A DNA stretch of 64,000 nt from NCBI GenBank assembly GCA_018267825.1, contig JAFDXR010000001.1, positions 110,286-174,285 on the forward strand, given 5' to 3'. Shown in pieces: positions 52,323 through 61,870 of the stretch; the first letter of the stretch is position 1; each line of letters starts with the position of its first letter. The notes beneath the pieces are model-generated. The model did not search any database. It saw nothing but the letters and a program-made list of their open reading frames with translations, and was not told the origin of the DNA. Source of the stretch: Bacteroidota bacterium. GTDB lineage: Bacteria; Bacteroidota; Bacteroidia; B-17B0; Aurantibacillaceae. The position numbers were made by a program, and so were the translations under genes.

Positions 52323-53282
52323 TTAATCTAATTCGTGTACTACACCCATATTGCTGAATTTTTCAATACGTTGTTCGACACGTTTTTCGGGTGATATTTT
52401 TTTAAGCTCGGCAAGGTATTTCAGAATTTCGGCTTTCACCGTCGCGAAAATTTCCTGCGGATTCTGATGAGCTCCTCCCAATGGTTCTTTAATGATTCCA
52501 TCTACAAGGCCGTTTTTACTCATATCTTCAGCGGTAAGCTTAAGGGCTTCAGCCGCTTTTTCTTTAAAGTTCCAGCTTCTCCATAAAATAGATGAGCATG
52601 ACTCCGGAGAAATAACCGAGTACCAGGTATTTTCCAGCATCAGTACTTTATCGCCGATACCAATACCAAGGGCACCACCGCTGGCACCTTCGCCAATAAT
52701 GATACAGATAACGGGTACTTTAAGCTGACTCATTTCCAGGAGATTGCGGGCAATGGCTTCGCCCTGGCCACGTTCTTCAGCTTCCAGTCCGGGATATGCA
52801 CCCGGTGTATCGATAAACGTAACAATAGGTTTATTGAACTTCTCGGCCAGTTTCATTAAACGTAGTGCCTTGCGATAGCCTTCCGGGTTGGCCATACCAA
52901 AACGACGGATCTGGCGCATTTTGGTATTGATCCCCTTTTGCTGACCGATAAACATTACTGTTTGTCCGTCTATCTCACCAAAGCCGCCAACCATGGCTTT
53001 ATCATCGCCTACGGTACGGTCGCCATGCAACTCTATAAAACTGCCGCCTGAAACAGACTCAATATATGCCAGTGTATATGGGCGCTCCGGATGGCGGCTC
53101 ACCTGTACACGCTGCCAGGCTGTAAGGTTCGAAAAAATCTCAACGCGTTTCTCTTTGATCTTCTCCTCCAGTTCGTGGATGGCAGCACTCATGTCTACCT
53201 TGCTCTTTTCAGCAACACCTTTCAGCTTCTCGAGCTCCTGATCCAACTCCTGTATCGGTTTTTCAAAATCAAGATATGTCAT
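52323..53282 (-). CDS. accA: acetyl-CoA carboxylase carboxyltransferase subunit alpha
   Basis: Transfers the carboxyl group from biotin to acetyl-CoA with AccD in fatty-acid synthesis. The 319 aa protein has [19 protein letters not shown] near residue 63-81 and the carboxyltransferase core [30 protein letters not shown], then [21 protein letters not shown]. Length is typical. A promoter-like TACCTTTG lies at 53307-53314 on this strand. Probably transcribed with efp (49-nt gap). Confidence 0.96.
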   Translation of the reverse strand: MTYLDFEKPIQELDQELEKLKGVAEKSKVDMSAAIHELEEKIKEKRVEIFSNLTAWQRVQVSRHPERPYTLAYIESVSGGSFIELHGDRTVGDDKAMVGGFGEIDGQTVMFIGQQKGINTKMRQIRRFGMANPEGYRKALRLMKLAEKFNKPIVTFIDTPGAYPGLEAEERGQGEAIARNLLEMSQLKVPVICIIIGEGASGGALGIGIGDKVLMLENTWYSVISPESCSSILWRSWNFKEKAAEALKLTAEDMSKNGLVDGIIKEPLGGAHQNPQEIFATVKAEILKYLAELKKISPEKRVEQRIEKFSNMGVVHELD

Positions 53283-53306
53283 TTTAGTGTTTTTTTAGTT
53301 AGGCGG

Positions 53307-53314
53307 CAAAGGTA
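53307..53314 (-). promoter_or_regulatory. -7 box of accA promoter
   Basis: Perfect TACCTTTG on the minus strand, 24 bases upstream of the accA ATG. No convincing -33 box at the expected distance. The remaining gap up to 53468 shows nothing clear. Confidence 0.45.
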
Positions 53315-53468
53315 AGCATTTTTTGAGAAAACAGGGCCTTTGCGGCCAGATTTCGCGCGTCAATCACTAATATTAAATAACTGAAAAACAACCATTTAAC
53401 AAGAAAACTGCATTTTAAACTACGGTTCTGTAAAAAGCAAAATATCGAAAAGCCATCCCCCGTATCAG

Positions 53469-54311
53469 GTGAAAAATCAATACATTCGTGCCGTGATCTC
53501 TTTTCCGAATGCTAAAATAAATCTGGGGCTTCATATTACCGAAAAGCGGCCCGACGGTTTTCATAATATCGAAACCGTTTTTTACCCCACAGGTTGGTGC
53601 GATGTGCTTGAGCTTATTGAAAACAGAACGGGTGCACGTGCTTTTAACCTTCATCTCAGTGGCTTACCGATTGCCGGTGATCTGCACGACAATCTGTTAT
53701 ATAAAGCGTATCAGCTTATCAGCCGGAGCCACCTCCTGCCCAATATTGATGTATACCTGCACAAGGTGATTCCGATGGGTGCAGGGCTTGGCGGAGGCAG
53801 CGCCGATGCCGCTTTTTTTATTAACCTGCTCGACCAGGCTTTTGAACTTGGTCTTACTGAAGATTTCAGAATTGAAATTGCCCGACAGCTGGGCAGCGAC
53901 TGTGCGTTTTTTATAAAGAACAAACCCCTTTACGCCCGTGAGAAGGGCGATGTGTTTGAACCTGTGAATATCAACCTGGCTGGTTATTACCTGGCGATTG
54001 TTTATGCGAATGTTCACAGCAATACCAAAGAAGCCTATAGCCTTGTAAAACCTATGGCCTCAACACCCCTGAAAAATCTCATTGAACAGACGCCTGTGAA
54101 AGACTGGAGATCTGTTCTGAAAAACGATTTTGAAATCTCCATTTTTTCAAAATACCCGCAGGTACAAGCCCTCCGGGATTCGCTTTACAATAACGGCGCA
54201 TTGTATGCATGTATGAGTGGCAGCGGCAGTGCGGTATTTGGTTTATTTGACAAGGAACCAGTTTTATCCGAATGGGCTGATTACCCGCACTGGGTAGGCC
54301 TCTTATCATAA
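53469..54311 (+). CDS. ispE: 4-diphosphocytidyl-2-C-methyl-D-erythritol kinase
   Basis: Phosphorylates CDP-ME in the MEP isoprenoid pathway. The 280 aa GHMP kinase has FPNAKINLGLHITEKRPDGFHNIETVF at the N-terminus and the P-loop-like PMGAGLGGGSADAAF. The late MSGSGSAVFGLF is the GHMP C-terminal motif. The start is GTG at 53469; no ATG precedes the first motif. Confidence 0.93.
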   Translation: MKNQYIRAVISFPNAKINLGLHITEKRPDGFHNIETVFYPTGWCDVLELIENRTGARAFNLHLSGLPIAGDLHDNLLYKAYQLISRSHLLPNIDVYLHKVIPMGAGLGGGSADAAFFINLLDQAFELGLTEDFRIEIARQLGSDCAFFIKNKPLYAREKGDVFEPVNINLAGYYLAIVYANVHSNTKEAYSLVKPMASTPLKNLIEQTPVKDWRSVLKNDFEISIFSKYPQVQALRDSLYNNGALYACMSGSGSAVFGLFDKEPVLSEWADYPHWVGLLS

Positions 54312-54342
54312 AAAATCCCACACAGTTTATACCGCGTGGGAT
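54311..54342 (-). terminator. terminator of the gapA transcript
   Basis: 7-bp stem ATCCCAC/GTGGGAT (54315-54321 with 54336-54342) with T5 on the minus strand, between convergent ispE and the small lipoprotein gene. Confidence 0.55.
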
Positions 54343-54362
54343 CCTACAAAATGCAGTTCTGC

Positions 54363-54566
54363 TTATTGAACCTTACAGGTTGTTTCGCCGCTGCCTAAAC
54401 CCTGGCAATATTTTTTAGCACGCATCTTCGTATCCTTGGTTGTACCTGCAGTGTATGAACCGCTTGAATTGGTACAAACACAATCATAATCTTTTTTGCA
54501 GGATGAAAATGCCAATACCGCCAGGCAGCATAAAGGCAAAAACCGGAATATTTTTTGCTGCATCAT
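54363..54566 (-). CDS. small Cys-containing lipoprotein
   Basis: 67 aa. Lipoprotein signal with lipobox FSSC (about Cys23), leaving a short mature part KKDYDCVCTNSSGSYTAG... ending ETTCKVQ. Three or four further Cys could form disulfides in the periplasm. I do not recognise a function. It starts 3 nt after the gapA stop, so it is probably co-transcribed or translationally coupled. Confidence 0.7.
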   Translation of the reverse strand: MMQQKIFRFLPLCCLAVLAFSSCKKDYDCVCTNSSGSYTAGTTKDTKMRAKKYCQGLGSGETTCKVQ

Positions 54567-54568
54567 TA

Positions 54569-55567
54569 TTACAAGTTACCCATTTTTACAACAAGATCGA
54601 CCAGGCGGTTGCTATAGCCATATTCATTGTCGTACCAGCCAATAACCTTAACGAGGTTACCAACCACACTGGTAAATTCAGCATCAAATAAGACAGAGTG
54701 CGGATTACCAACCACATCCACCGATACGATCGGGTCTTCGGTGTATTCCATAATTCCTTTCAGATCCGTTTCCGCTGCTTTTTTAAATGCGGCATTGATT
54801 TCTTCCACACCGGGGTAATTGGTCAATACACAGGTAATGTCGGTCAGTGAGCCATCGGGCACAGGTACGCGCATGCCACATCCTCCAATTTTATCACCAA
54901 GGTCCGGGAATATTTTTCCGAGTGCTTTGGCTGCTCCGGTGCTGGTTGGAATAATGCTTACTGCAGCTGCACGCGCACGGCGTAAATCGCGGTGTGGCGC
55001 ATCGTGCAGGCGCTGATCGCCGGTATAGGAGTGTACGGTTGTTACGTAAGCTTCTTCGATACCCCATTGCTGTAATACTTTAAGCATAGGTGCCGAACAA
55101 TTGGTTGTACACGATGCATTTGAAATAATGGTATCTTCTTTTTTCAGGATATGATCATTCACGCCAAGAACAATGGTTTTGATATCATCATCTTTCGCAG
55201 GTGCCGATAAAATAATTTTCTTAGCTCCTGCGTCCAGGTGCTTCTGTGCGGATGCTTTATCGAGGAACAAGCCTGTTGATTCAAGCACGATGTCGATACC
55301 AAGTTCCTTCCATGGCAGTTGAGCCGGATCTTTGGAGCCGAAAATCCTGATTTTTTTTCCATTCACAATCAGATGCTGGTCGTCATGAGAGATTTCAGCC
55401 TTAAGCTGACGGTGCACCGAATCGTATTTTAATAAATGGGCTAATGTTTTTGCATCTGTAATATCATTGATAGCGACAATGTCGATATGGGGATTGAGGT
55501 AAGCATTGCGAAAGAAAACGCGGCCTATCCTGCCGAAGCCATTGATGGCAATTTTAATTTGGTTCAT
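54569..55567 (-). CDS. gapA: glyceraldehyde-3-phosphate dehydrogenase, type I
   Basis: Glycolytic NAD-dependent enzyme. The 332 aa protein has the Rossmann start IKIAINGFGRIGRVFFRNA, Asp35 in INDITD consistent with NAD preference, and catalytic Cys153 in SNASCTTNC. HTVHSYTGDQR-like VTTVHSYTGDQRLHD and WYDNEYGYSNRLVDL are further hallmarks. Its start overlaps the WG-repeat gene's 3' end by 14 nt. Confidence 0.96.
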   Translation of the reverse strand: MNQIKIAINGFGRIGRVFFRNAYLNPHIDIVAINDITDAKTLAHLLKYDSVHRQLKAEISHDDQHLIVNGKKIRIFGSKDPAQLPWKELGIDIVLESTGLFLDKASAQKHLDAGAKKIILSAPAKDDDIKTIVLGVNDHILKKEDTIISNASCTTNCSAPMLKVLQQWGIEEAYVTTVHSYTGDQRLHDAPHRDLRRARAAAVSIIPTSTGAAKALGKIFPDLGDKIGGCGMRVPVPDGSLTDITCVLTNYPGVEEINAAFKKAAETDLKGIMEYTEDPIVSVDVVGNPHSVLFDAEFTSVVGNLVKVIGWYDNEYGYSNRLVDLVVKMGNL

Positions 55568-56525
55568 AGTATAAAGTTACGAGATTTTTAAAATATTGTT
55601 CTTTATCAACTTTCGTTTTTTTAAATGTTAACATATCCAGTATATACCAGTCTTCATCCTGGATCACAAGCGCCTTCTGATGTTTCAGGTAGTAAAACCC
55701 ATGTCCGGTGATTGTTTTCAATCGCTTGCCATCATAATCCTCGAAGCTGTAAAACTCTTCCGGTTCATACTCCTTGAGCACTACACGGGTTCTGGTGGCG
55801 TACTCTATATGACGCTTATTTGTGTAGAGTAATTTTCCGTGCAGTTCAAAAATATCATCGTTCAGATTGCCGGAAGATGCCGAACTGCAGCAATATACCG
55901 TGCTGTCTTCCGGGTTTATTTTTATACTTCTGTAACGGCAGCTGGCAATAACATGACCCGTACTGTCTATCAACCCACGGATGCGTAGTGGCTGTCCGTT
56001 TTTTTCAGAATAAGTCTCTGTGATGTAAAAATGACGGAGTGTCGATTCATAAATATTATCAAAGCCTTTCGACAGCTGTTTCCCCTGCCGCGATATCAGG
56101 TAAATCTTATGGTTGAACAGGATCTTAAATACAGGGGCGTGTTCCAGGTAATTGTCTGCAAGTTCCTCCTGGTTCTTAAAGGTATAAACCGTATCAGGGA
56201 AGTCCTCAGGAAGAATGCCGATTTTACGATTCTGCACATTGATAAAATAAAAATCATAATCTGCCTGCTCTTCACCGGTTAGCGGGTTCACCACGGTATT
56301 AAATGCATTTTTGGAGGCAACAAGACAAACACGGTTTGCCGCATCGAAGCCCATAACAGAATCGTATTGCGCCGGAATAACAATGCCTGACTGATTTTTG
56401 AAGCCCCATTTGGTTCCTTCTTTAAACGCCGAAAGTGATTGTGAAAATACGGGGCATGCACATATCCAAAGTATTATGAAACAATATATACGCACTATGT
56501 AAATGTAAACATTTTTCAATTGCAT
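55554..56525 (-). CDS. secreted WG-repeat-like protein, unknown
   Basis: 323 aa with signal peptide ending PVFSQS. The segment KEGTKWGFKNQSGIVIPAQYDSVMGF is a clear WG (KWGFKN) repeat. Later repeats are degenerate (YLISRQGKQLSKGFDNIYES, RGLIDSTGHVIASCRYRSI). Probably a beta-strand repeat protein in the periplasm or outer membrane. No enzymatic motif. Overlaps gapA. Confidence 0.72.
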   Translation of the reverse strand: MQLKNVYIYIVRIYCFIILWICACPVFSQSLSAFKEGTKWGFKNQSGIVIPAQYDSVMGFDAANRVCLVASKNAFNTVVNPLTGEEQADYDFYFINVQNRKIGILPEDFPDTVYTFKNQEELADNYLEHAPVFKILFNHKIYLISRQGKQLSKGFDNIYESTLRHFYITETYSEKNGQPLRIRGLIDSTGHVIASCRYRSIKINPEDSTVYCCSSASSGNLNDDIFELHGKLLYTNKRHIEYATRTRVVLKEYEPEEFYSFEDYDGKRLKTITGHGFYYLKHQKALVIQDEDWYILDMLTFKKTKVDKEQYFKNLVTLYYEPN

Positions 56526-56594
56526 AAATACACGGGTATTTACGTGTGATGTTTGATTGTATGCGGGTAAACCATTATATTGGTATAAAAAAAG

Positions 56595-56954
56595 ATGGGA
56601 AATTTTGTCAAATCTGAAATAATGGATTCAAATACCATTATTCACCATTACTCGGCTACAAGCCGCCAGGAGCTGATCGACCAGGTTGATTCTTATTTTA
56701 AGGCGCTTGGCTATAAACAGGAAAATGGTGTTCCCGGCAACGCCAGTTATTCCAAAGGCAACAGGGTGATGCGTATTTTACTGGGAGCCTTTGTGAAATA
56801 TTTTAAAGTGGATGTTTCTGTGTCCGACAACATGGACGGCATTTATAAAGTCGGTGTAAAAAGCGGTACATCGGGCATGTCGGGCGGACTGATCGGGATG
56901 AACCAGGTGAAAAATGAAATGAACCGTATTGGTCAGGACCTGCAGCGTTTGTAA
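56595..56954 (+). CDS. small hypothetical protein
   Basis: 119 aa (110 aa if starting at the second ATG, 56622). No signal peptide; alpha/beta pattern with RQELIDQVDSYFKALGYKQ, then a hydrophobic MRILLGAFVKYFKVDVSV and a glycine-rich SGTSGMSGGLIGM. Not recognised. It is convergent with the dikinase-like gene; the two stop codons abut. Confidence 0.6.
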   Translation: MGNFVKSEIMDSNTIIHHYSATSRQELIDQVDSYFKALGYKQENGVPGNASYSKGNRVMRILLGAFVKYFKVDVSVSDNMDGIYKVGVKSGTSGMSGGLIGMNQVKNEMNRIGQDLQRL

Positions 56955-58898
56955 TCAGTTGGTATAGGGCCGCGCCTGTTTTATGATAAACACGTGTTTC
57001 TTTTCAGGCGTTTCAATCATCTTAAATTCTACATCCATCCCGAAATTCTTGTAATCGGTTTTGGGCCAGGCATGGTATAAACCGTAGAAATAGCGTTTCA
57101 CATTTTCGAGTTGTAAAGTGAGTTGATACAGTTCCTCTTTACTCAACAGGGAACCTCCGGGGCTCAGGCTCGAATAGCTGATCCAGTCGGCTGAACGCGG
57201 CTCGTTATAAAAATCGGAACCCGAATTCATGTAGGAAATAACCTGCTCCGAAATAACATTTTCATCGGGAGAAACCACTTCGGCCTCCCCTTTCTGCATA
57301 TTAATCACAAACCCGACTTCGTAGTTCCTGTAAAGATTTTTAGTAATCGCCACACCGTTCACCAACTCATGGTCATAGGCTCCATGCACCAGTACAGCCA
57401 TCAATACTCTGGAGTGGTCCATACCAAAATAATCGCGCTCCTTATAAGCTCGTGTATTCCATAAACTGGCCCACACTTTTTTAATCGCTTTTTCAATGCT
57501 TTTGGCTGTATCACCCACACGCCCCGAAACGGAGGTATACAGTCCTGCCCCATTAAACTGCTCGCCATCCTCGCAGTTAGACGACGACCGGAACCTGACC
57601 TTGGTATGCCCGAACCGTGCCAGGCACATGGCGTTTACCTGCCGCAAAAGTTCTGTATCTATGGGGCTCCGGGTTATCATCTTCCGGATCGCTTTGAGTT
57701 GTATATCCAGGATACTGTCGTTAGGATTTGTTTTACGACTCAAGACAATACCTTGTATCATGGTATCAATGCCGTATTTTCTGAGATGCGCTGCATAATA
57801 ATGAAACGGAATTCCAAATGCATCGGGAGGTGTTTTCAGTTTCCCGGTCTTACGTTCCAGTCGCTTCAGTTCAGCCAGATTACAGGTTTTAACACCGTAT
57901 GCTGATTTGTTTTTCAGCTCCAGTGTTTTCAGATCCGCTAACAGACTAACAGCCGTATCATAAGGCAATTCTGTTTTTACAGTTGTGGTATTGCCTGCCG
58001 GTTGAACCTGTGCAGCGGGCTTTATGGCAATCGTATTTTCTCCAACGGATAATTCAACCGCCCGGCCTTTCCATACCCGCAGCGAATCATTGGTATAGCA
58101 GCCTTTTTTAAAGGCACATGGTGTTTTGCGGTTGGCCGTGAGCAGGCAGATATGGCTTAGGGGCGTTTGGAACCGATCGGTAATGATGCCTCTGCATACC
58201 GGAATCTGGTTCGAATTTCCCCGGATCACGAGTATATTGCGACTGTAATCAACAGAAGCCCTGATGGAGTCTGCATCCACAAATCTCAGAATACCCGTAA
58301 CCTTCCCCTTGAAAACAGGCTGATAGCTTTGCTTCTGAAACAGATCATCGCCGGTAATGACATCATGCTTTGCGGCGAGTTCCTTTTTCCTGCGCAGTAA
58401 TGTTGTTGTGTTCAGCAGTATTTTGAATTTGTTGCCCAGGAAAAAAGTCTGCGAGACTTTGGCAACCAGCTTATCAATCATTTCATCGCTGATATCGTCG
58501 GGTGGCGCAAATTGCAGGAAATAATTTTTCGTATCGGTATTGTAATTAAATGTAGCCAGAATATATTTTCTGCCCGGATCACGGCCATAGTTCAGTTTAT
58601 TGAAAATATCGAGTTCATCTTCGTCAAACAATACACTGGTTACAAAAGAATAATGCCAGGTGTATTTCCGCGATTCAATATAGTAGATCTTATCGGTCCG
58701 GAGTTCATATATTACTTTTATACATTCAATGCCATTATAGTTGTTCGACAAGGGCTTTCCTTTCATACGGTCAAAATCAGCCCGGTTGCTGATCGTATTC
58801 AGATAATCAGGAACTCTCGACTGAGCCTGGTTTTGACAGGGATATAAAAGGCCTGCCAGCAAAACCAGGAGGCTGAATATGCAGTGAGTACGCTTCAA
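56955..58898 (-). CDS. secreted dikinase-like protein: phosphohistidine motif then PPDK-type ATP-grasp
   Basis: 647 aa from TTG at 58898, with a signal peptide ending QNQAQ. Residues about 240-262 (TDRFQTPLSHICLLTANRKT) resemble the phosphohistidine motif of dikinases, with His249. Residues about 330-645 form a PPDK/PEP-synthase-type ATP-grasp: YGVKTCNLAEL, VRFRSSSNCEDGEQFNGAGLY, WASLWNTRAYKERDYFGM, and the terminal VFIIKQARP. The order His-then-ATP-grasp matches glucan water dikinase, not PEP synthase. A periplasmic location is odd for an ATP user. Activity is unproven. Confidence 0.8.
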   Translation of the reverse strand: MKRTHCIFSLLVLLAGLLYPCQNQAQSRVPDYLNTISNRADFDRMKGKPLSNNYNGIECIKVIYELRTDKIYYIESRKYTWHYSFVTSVLFDEDELDIFNKLNYGRDPGRKYILATFNYNTDTKNYFLQFAPPDDISDEMIDKLVAKVSQTFFLGNKFKILLNTTTLLRRKKELAAKHDVITGDDLFQKQSYQPVFKGKVTGILRFVDADSIRASVDYSRNILVIRGNSNQIPVCRGIITDRFQTPLSHICLLTANRKTPCAFKKGCYTNDSLRVWKGRAVELSVGENTIAIKPAAQVQPAGNTTTVKTELPYDTAVSLLADLKTLELKNKSAYGVKTCNLAELKRLERKTGKLKTPPDAFGIPFHYYAAHLRKYGIDTMIQGIVLSRKTNPNDSILDIQLKAIRKMITRSPIDTELLRQVNAMCLARFGHTKVRFRSSSNCEDGEQFNGAGLYTSVSGRVGDTAKSIEKAIKKVWASLWNTRAYKERDYFGMDHSRVLMAVLVHGAYDHELVNGVAITKNLYRNYEVGFVINMQKGEAEVVSPDENVISEQVISYMNSGSDFYNEPRSADWISYSSLSPGGSLLSKEELYQLTLQLENVKRYFYGLYHAWPKTDYKNFGMDVEFKMIETPEKKHVFIIKQARPYTN

Positions 58899-58907
58899 TC
58901 GCAGGTT

Positions 58908-59669
58908 CTATTCTTTTCCGTATTTCTTCTTCATTTCCTCAATATATTTGGCGCGCTCTTCAGGGCTCATGTTCATAATTTCCTGCTGTGTTTTCATACC
59001 CTGCATCGCTCCAGGCGTTTGTACGGTTTCTGTTTTAGTATAACCGGCCGGTATGTCAAAATCTGTTTTGGCAATGGTCGCCTTTTCTATTTTCACCAGC
59101 TCCATGGTCATATCCCCTTCGCGTGGATCATTCTTGTGAATCATCTTTACCAGGAATCCTTCGCAACCGGCATCCTTGAGTGCCTGGTTACGTTTGGCTG
59201 AACCCAACCGCTTATTGCTGCTCATCGCATCGGCATATTTTGTATAGTCCGGAATATCCTTGGTATTCCACACTTCCATCGTTTCCGTGCCTTCCGTAAT
59301 CAGGGCATGGGTGCATTTATAACCGTTCACGACTTCGTCATTCAGTTTTTTAACTGTATAGGTTCTGTTATCCGTTTGTTGCTGCACTTCCTTTTTTTTC
59401 ATCTCCGAATACGATTTACTTTTTTCGTTGATCACATAAATCACATCCGGATTTTCTTTTTTCCAGATCTGTACGAGTTTCATGCCTCCATCGGGCATCT
59501 GGGCGAAAAACATATTGATTTCCGACCTGTAGCCAACATCGGTATACTTTACCAGGGAGTTTCCTTTTATACCTTTCGACGAGGTAAATTTGTATTCGAT
59601 GGTTGTACCGTTCTGGGCTGCCATGTTTAAACCCATAACACTCAGCAGGAGTAAAAGTGTTTTTTTCAT
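58908..59669 (-). CDS. DUF4412-like secreted protein
   Basis: 253 aa with signal peptide MKKTLLLLLSVMGLNMAAQ. A beta-rich first half (IEYKFTSSKGIKGNSLVKYT, VYVINEKSKSYSEM) and a helix-rich end (SPEERAKYIEEMKKKYGKE) match the DUF4412 outline as I recall it. No known function. It lies 9 nt upstream of the dikinase-like gene, so the two form an operon. Confidence 0.72.
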   Translation of the reverse strand: MKKTLLLLLSVMGLNMAAQNGTTIEYKFTSSKGIKGNSLVKYTDVGYRSEINMFFAQMPDGGMKLVQIWKKENPDVIYVINEKSKSYSEMKKKEVQQQTDNRTYTVKKLNDEVVNGYKCTHALITEGTETMEVWNTKDIPDYTKYADAMSSNKRLGSAKRNQALKDAGCEGFLVKMIHKNDPREGDMTMELVKIEKATIAKTDFDIPAGYTKTETVQTPGAMQGMKTQQEIMNMSPEERAKYIEEMKKKYGKE

Positions 59670-59804
59670 GTGTTGTTAATGTTTATGTTCCCCATTTATC
59701 CATATTCATCAGAAACAGTACAGGTACATAAATATGGATAACAATTGGGAGATTTGTTTAGATAAATATACCATTTAGACTGAAAATAGCAAGTGGCCGG
59801 AAAC

Positions 59805-59835
59805 AAAAAACCTCCCGGTATAAGCGGGAGGTTTT
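59805..59835 (-). terminator. rho-independent terminator of rny
   Basis: 7-bp stem CCTCCCG/CGGGAGG (59811-59817 with 59825-59831), 7-nt loop, T6 on the minus strand and T4 on the plus strand. Confidence 0.85.
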
Positions 59836-59855
59836 CATCTTTAATAGAAAGTTTT

Positions 59856-61406
59856 TTATTTCGCGTAGCTGGTAGCACGTACTTCGCGGATCACAGTTAC
59901 CTTAATCTGACCCGGATAGGTCATTTCGGTCTGAATCTTCTGCGAAATATCAAAGGCCAGTTGTTCGGATTGTTTATCATCTACTTTATCAGCTGATACA
60001 ATCACACGTAATTCACGACCTGCCTGGATCGCATACGTTTTTTCAACGCCCTGGTAGTTCATGGCCAGGTTCTCAAGATCTTTCAGACGTTTGATGTATT
60101 GTTCTGCAATTTCGCGGCGTGCACCCGGACGGGCACCACTGATGGCATCACATACCTGGATGATCGGGGCATACAGGGTTGTCATTTCAATTTCATCGTG
60201 GTGAGCGCCAATGGCATTGCATACTTCTGGTTTCTCTTTGTATTTTTCGGCCAGTTTCATACCCAGGATTGCGTGTGGCAATTCAGGTTCTTCATCAGGT
60301 ACTTTTCCAATATCGTGTAATAGACCGGCACGTTTGGCCACTTTAGGATTCAGTCCCATTTCACTGGCCATAATCGCACAGAGGTTTGCTACCTCGCGGC
60401 TGTGTTGCAACAGGTTTTGTCCGTAAGAAGAACGGTATTTCATACGGCCTACCATACGGATCAGTTCCGGGTGTAATCCATGAATACCAAGATCGATACA
60501 GGTCCGTTTACCTGTTTCGACGATCTCTTCTTCAATCATCTTTTTGGTTTTCTCAACCACTTCTTCGATACGTGCCGGGTGAATACGACCATCGGTAACC
60601 AGCTGGTGTAAAGCCAGTCGGGCAATTTCGCGGCGAATAGAGTCGAAACAGGAAAGCTGAATCGCATCCGGTGTATCGTCTACAATGATTTCAACGCCGG
60701 TGGCGGCTTCAAGAGCACGGATATTACGTCCTTCGCGACCGATGATCCGGCCTTTCATTTCGTCGTTTTCGATGTGGAAAACCGAAATAGAATTTTCGAT
60801 GGCGGTTTCTGTGGCAACACGCTGAATCGTTTGAATAACAATTTTCTTAGCTTCCTTGGAGGCATTGATTTTAGCCTCATCCATGGTTTCTTTAATGTAT
60901 GCCATGGCTTCTGTTTTGGCTTCCGCCTTAATGCTTTCGATCAGTTGGGTTTTGGCCTCATCGGCACTCAGGCCTGAAAGTTTTTCAAGCTGCAGAACCT
61001 GCTGACGGTGGAACTTCTCCAGTTCTTCCTGTTTACGTTTATAATTTTCGGACTGAGAGGCAACCTGCTGGCGCTGGTTTTCAAGCTCTTTGTCTTTGCG
61101 GTTAACTTCCTCGATTTTTTTAGAAAGTTCGCTTTCTTTTTGCTTGATCCGCGATTCGTTTTTGGTAATTTCCTGGTTTCTTTCGTTCACTGATTTCTCG
61201 TGTTCCGATTTCAACTGCAGAAATTTTTCCTTGGCCTGGAGTATCTTTTCCTGTTTCAAAGCCTCGGCTTTTACTTCGGCTTCCTTGATCCGGTTTTGTT
61301 TTTCAAGTTGCGCGCCCTTATTCAGTTTGGAGTTCGACAGGATAAACCCCGCCACAACCCCAACAATCAAGGCAGCTGCAATAAATATAATTGATAATGC
61401 ACTCAT
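59856..61406 (-). CDS. rny: ribonuclease Y
   Basis: Membrane-anchored endoribonuclease initiating mRNA decay. The 516 aa protein has an N-terminal transmembrane helix ([19 protein letters not shown]), a long coiled coil to about residue 200, a KH domain ([21 protein letters not shown]) and an HD domain ([27 protein letters not shown]). Fully typical length and order. Monocistronic, between two terminators. Confidence 0.97.
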   Translation of the reverse strand: MSALSIIFIAAALIVGVVAGFILSNSKLNKGAQLEKQNRIKEAEVKAEALKQEKILQAKEKFLQLKSEHEKSVNERNQEITKNESRIKQKESELSKKIEEVNRKDKELENQRQQVASQSENYKRKQEELEKFHRQQVLQLEKLSGLSADEAKTQLIESIKAEAKTEAMAYIKETMDEAKINASKEAKKIVIQTIQRVATETAIENSISVFHIENDEMKGRIIGREGRNIRALEAATGVEIIVDDTPDAIQLSCFDSIRREIARLALHQLVTDGRIHPARIEEVVEKTKKMIEEEIVETGKRTCIDLGIHGLHPELIRMVGRMKYRSSYGQNLLQHSREVANLCAIMASEMGLNPKVAKRAGLLHDIGKVPDEEPELPHAILGMKLAEKYKEKPEVCNAIGAHHDEIEMTTLYAPIIQVCDAISGARPGARREIAEQYIKRLKDLENLAMNYQGVEKTYAIQAGRELRVIVSADKVDDKQSEQLAFDISQKIQTEMTYPGQIKVTVIREVRATSYAK

Positions 61407-61474
61407 ATAGTTTATAATCCACCTTTATTTAGTTACGCCCTCACCGGCAGTGGTAACCGGTTGGGGATATGTAT

Positions 61475-61517
61475 AAAAAAACGCACAAACATATTGATGA
61501 TCAAATGTTTGTGCGTT
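61475..61517 (-). terminator. terminator of the coiled-coil/zapA operon
   Basis: 13-bp perfect stem (61480-61492 with 61505-61517), 12-nt loop and T7 on the minus strand. The rny promoter must lie in the rest of the 61407-61474 gap; I see no clear boxes. Confidence 0.85.
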
Positions 61518-61539
61518 AATAAAAATCAGTAAACCAGGT

Positions 61540-61848
61540 TTACTCCTGTATATCGTTTGTGTTTGCCTTATGCTGAATCAGCATTTTTTCTACATCGGCA
61601 AATACATGCTTTAATATGCTTAATTCATGTTCTGCATCACTGGCTTGTTTGTTTAACTGTGTTACCAGTTGAAGGGTAACCATTGCCAGAACATCTTTTT
61701 TATCTTTTACCGCGTATTGTCTTTCAAATTCCGCGATTTTCTGATTGATTAGTTCTACCGCCTTTTTTACGCTCAGTTCTTCGTCGTTTTTTACCTTGAG
61801 TGTGTAAACACTATTAGCAATTTCTACTTTTAAACTTACCTCGCTCAT
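61540..61848 (-). CDS. zapA: cell division protein ZapA-like
   Basis: 102 aa from ATG at 61848; a TTG at 61851 directly precedes it. The N-terminal ZapA head (VSLKVEIANSVYTLKVKNDEELSVKKAVELINQKIAEFE) is followed by the long C-terminal helix (KDVLAMVTLQLVTQLNKQ...). It should bind and bundle FtsZ at the division ring. The gene is 19 nt downstream of the long coiled-coil gene and shares its terminator. Confidence 0.88.
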   Translation of the reverse strand: MSEVSLKVEIANSVYTLKVKNDEELSVKKAVELINQKIAEFERQYAVKDKKDVLAMVTLQLVTQLNKQASDAEHELSILKHVFADVEKMLIQHKANTNDIQE

Positions 61849-61870
61849 CAAAAGAGGGCTTCATTATTTA

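Noticed and set aside
61407-61539. 6S RNA gene next to zapA
   Set aside because: The gap is about 130 bases and is mostly explained by a terminator; no 6S-like long bulged hairpin was seen.
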